Assembly (NCBI GenBank): GCA_964597495.1
Contig: CAZQYC010000008.1
Location: 1-64,000, forward strand
DNA length: 64,000 nucleotides
Direction of reading: 5' to 3'
Source of the DNA: CAZQYC01 sp964597495
Lineage (GTDB): Bacteria > Pseudomonadota > Gammaproteobacteria > Steroidobacterales > Steroidobacteraceae
The notes under the pieces are model-generated. The model saw only the letters and a list, made by a program, of their open reading frames with translations. It was not told the origin of the DNA and searched no databases. Below, piece after piece: positions 63,304-64,000 of this stretch. Both the position numbers and the translations under genes were made by a program. How positions within the stretch are numbered: the first letter of the stretch is position 1; each line of letters begins with the position of its first letter.

Positions 63304-64000
63304 TGGCCGATTTCCCTAATTTGCTGTAAATGGTACGGCCGACCAGGCGAAACGGGCCGTTTGGATCGTGAATCGATTCGGAGTGACCGAGACAAAGATG
63401 GCCGCCCTCGGCGAGCACGTGCGCAAACCGGGCGATCAGTCGCTCGCGCGTCGGTTGATCGAAATAGATCATCACGTTGCGGCAAAAGACGATGTCGAAC
63501 GGTCCGCGCACAGGCCATTCCGCGTGCAAATTCAAGACGCCGAACGACACGAGACGCGACAACTCCGGCTTGACTTTCACCATGCCTTCGAGCGAACCAC
63601 TGCCGCGACGCAGCCAGCGCCGCTGACGCTTCACTTGATCCGGCATGCCGCTCAATCGCTCCACCGGATAGACTCCCTCAGCGGCGGTTTGCACGATGTG
63701 GCTATCGATGTCGGTCGCTAAAATCCTGACATCCCAGGGTTGGCCGGCAGGCAGCGACTCGGCCACCGTCATCGCAATCGAATAAGGCTCTTCGCCGCTC
63801 GAGCATCCCGCCGACCAGATACGAATGCGCCGCGAACCGGCGTTGCGCCGCATGGCGTCGGGGAGCATGCGGTTCGCCAACTGCTCGAAGTGATGGTTCT
63901 CGCGGAAGAAAGCGGTGACGTTCGTCGTCAGCGCATTGATGAGAATAACCAGCTCTTCCGGGCCGGAATTGCGGACGTGCTGGCAATATGCGGCAAAGGA
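63296..64000 (-). CDS. cheR: Chemotaxis methyltransferase CheR, 5' truncated by window edge
   Basis: CheR methylates chemoreceptor glutamates with S-adenosylmethionine. The frame is open to the window end; in-frame residues before the first ATG at 63880 (TTNVTAFFRENHHFEQLA) are clearly CheR, so the gene starts outside. SAM-binding and domain features are IRIWSAGCSSGEEPYSIAM, WDVRILATDIDSHIVQTA, PFDIVFCRNVMIYFD and GHLCLGHSES. It is upstream of cheD and cheB in one operon; receptors, CheA and CheW would be expected beyond the window. Confidence 0.96.
   Translation of the reverse strand, partial: SFAAYCQHVRNSGPEELVILINALTTNVTAFFRENHHFEQLANRMLPDAMRRNAGSRRIRIWSAGCSSGEEPYSIAMTVAESLPAGQPWDVRILATDIDSHIVQTAAEGVYPVERLSGMPDQVKRQRRWLRRGSGSLEGMVKVKPELSRLVSFGVLNLHAEWPVRGPFDIVFCRNVMIYFDQPTRERLIARFAHVLAEGGHLCLGHSESIHDPNGPFRLVGRTIYSKLGKSANG

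Overview
The window looks like a stretch of chromosome from a gammaproteobacterium of about 57-59% GC (estimated by eye). The evidence is the block ubiI-ubiH-pepP-ygfB, divergent from a TIGR02449 gene, zapA, 6S RNA and a ygfA-type formyl-THF cyclo-ligase, together with Clp/Vfr-type Crp, Coq7, LptE and a VPLPA/PEP-CTERM protein. No insertion sequence, prophage, plasmid gene or CRISPR array was found. The exact lineage (perhaps Xanthomonadales, Nevskiales or Steroidobacterales-like) is inference.

Layout. 1-7.7 kb: 3' part of an MFS transporter, SDR oxidoreductase, histidine phosphatase, hotdog thioesterase, lgt (opposite strand), PAS histidine kinase, YebC-like regulator, AEC carrier. 7.7-11.6 kb: three-gene minus-strand signalling operon (PAS kinase, REC-HDOD, REC plus degenerate HD-GYP). 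11.8-14.8 kb: DUF4136 lipoprotein, enoyl-CoA hydratase, flavin monooxygenase, Cys-rich small protein. 15-22.1 kb: two-subunit molybdenum hydroxylase, then HupE/UreJ, membrane-anchored PPIase and a secreted DUF3604 protein. 22.3-27.1 kb: 2OG-Fe(II) oxygenase, PEP-CTERM protein, small exported protein, SDR, YbaL-type cation/proton antiporter. 27.1-42 kb is housekeeping: ubiI, ubiH, pepP, ygfB, TIGR02449, zapA, 6S RNA, cyclo-ligase, EVE protein, a tiny Lys-rich ORF, rpiA, pyrD, tRNA-Gln, rpsI, rplM, coq7, crp, rpe, djlA, purC. 42-57.5 kb is dominated by signalling: a sensorless kinase, REC-PAS-GGDEF-EAL, a 1446-residue multi-PAS kinase with an Rcp1-like regulator, YihY, a HEGCH protein, Hpt and receiver genes behind lptE, two GGDEF-type response regulators (one degenerate) and a PAS kinase. 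57.6-64 kb: leuS, an HDOD protein and the end of a chemotaxis operon (cheR-cheD-cheB).

The most unusual content is repetitive DNA. Many intergenic gaps hold degenerate 7-bp tandem arrays built on CTAG (or TAGG, or CTATCCC). Because 7 is not a multiple of 3 and CTAG is its own reverse complement, three CTAG units place a TAG stop in all six frames; three genes take their own stop codon from such arrays. A stop-free relative lies in frame inside leuS. leuS carries a second in-frame insertion from a GC-rich palindromic family that also forms the C-terminal tails of Lgt and its convergent neighbour. Next to tRNA-Gln lies a 121-nt chain of five hairpins that interrupts a duplicated tRNA 3' end at the T-loop. 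A 22-codon Lys-rich ORF with a ribosome binding site and a strong terminator, too short for usual gene finders, lies upstream of rpiA.

Functionally the window mixes core biosynthesis (ubiquinone, purine and pyrimidine steps, pentose phosphate), envelope maturation (Lgt, LptE) and unusually dense two-component and c-di-GMP signalling. Several signalling proteins have lost catalytic motifs and probably act as effectors rather than enzymes.
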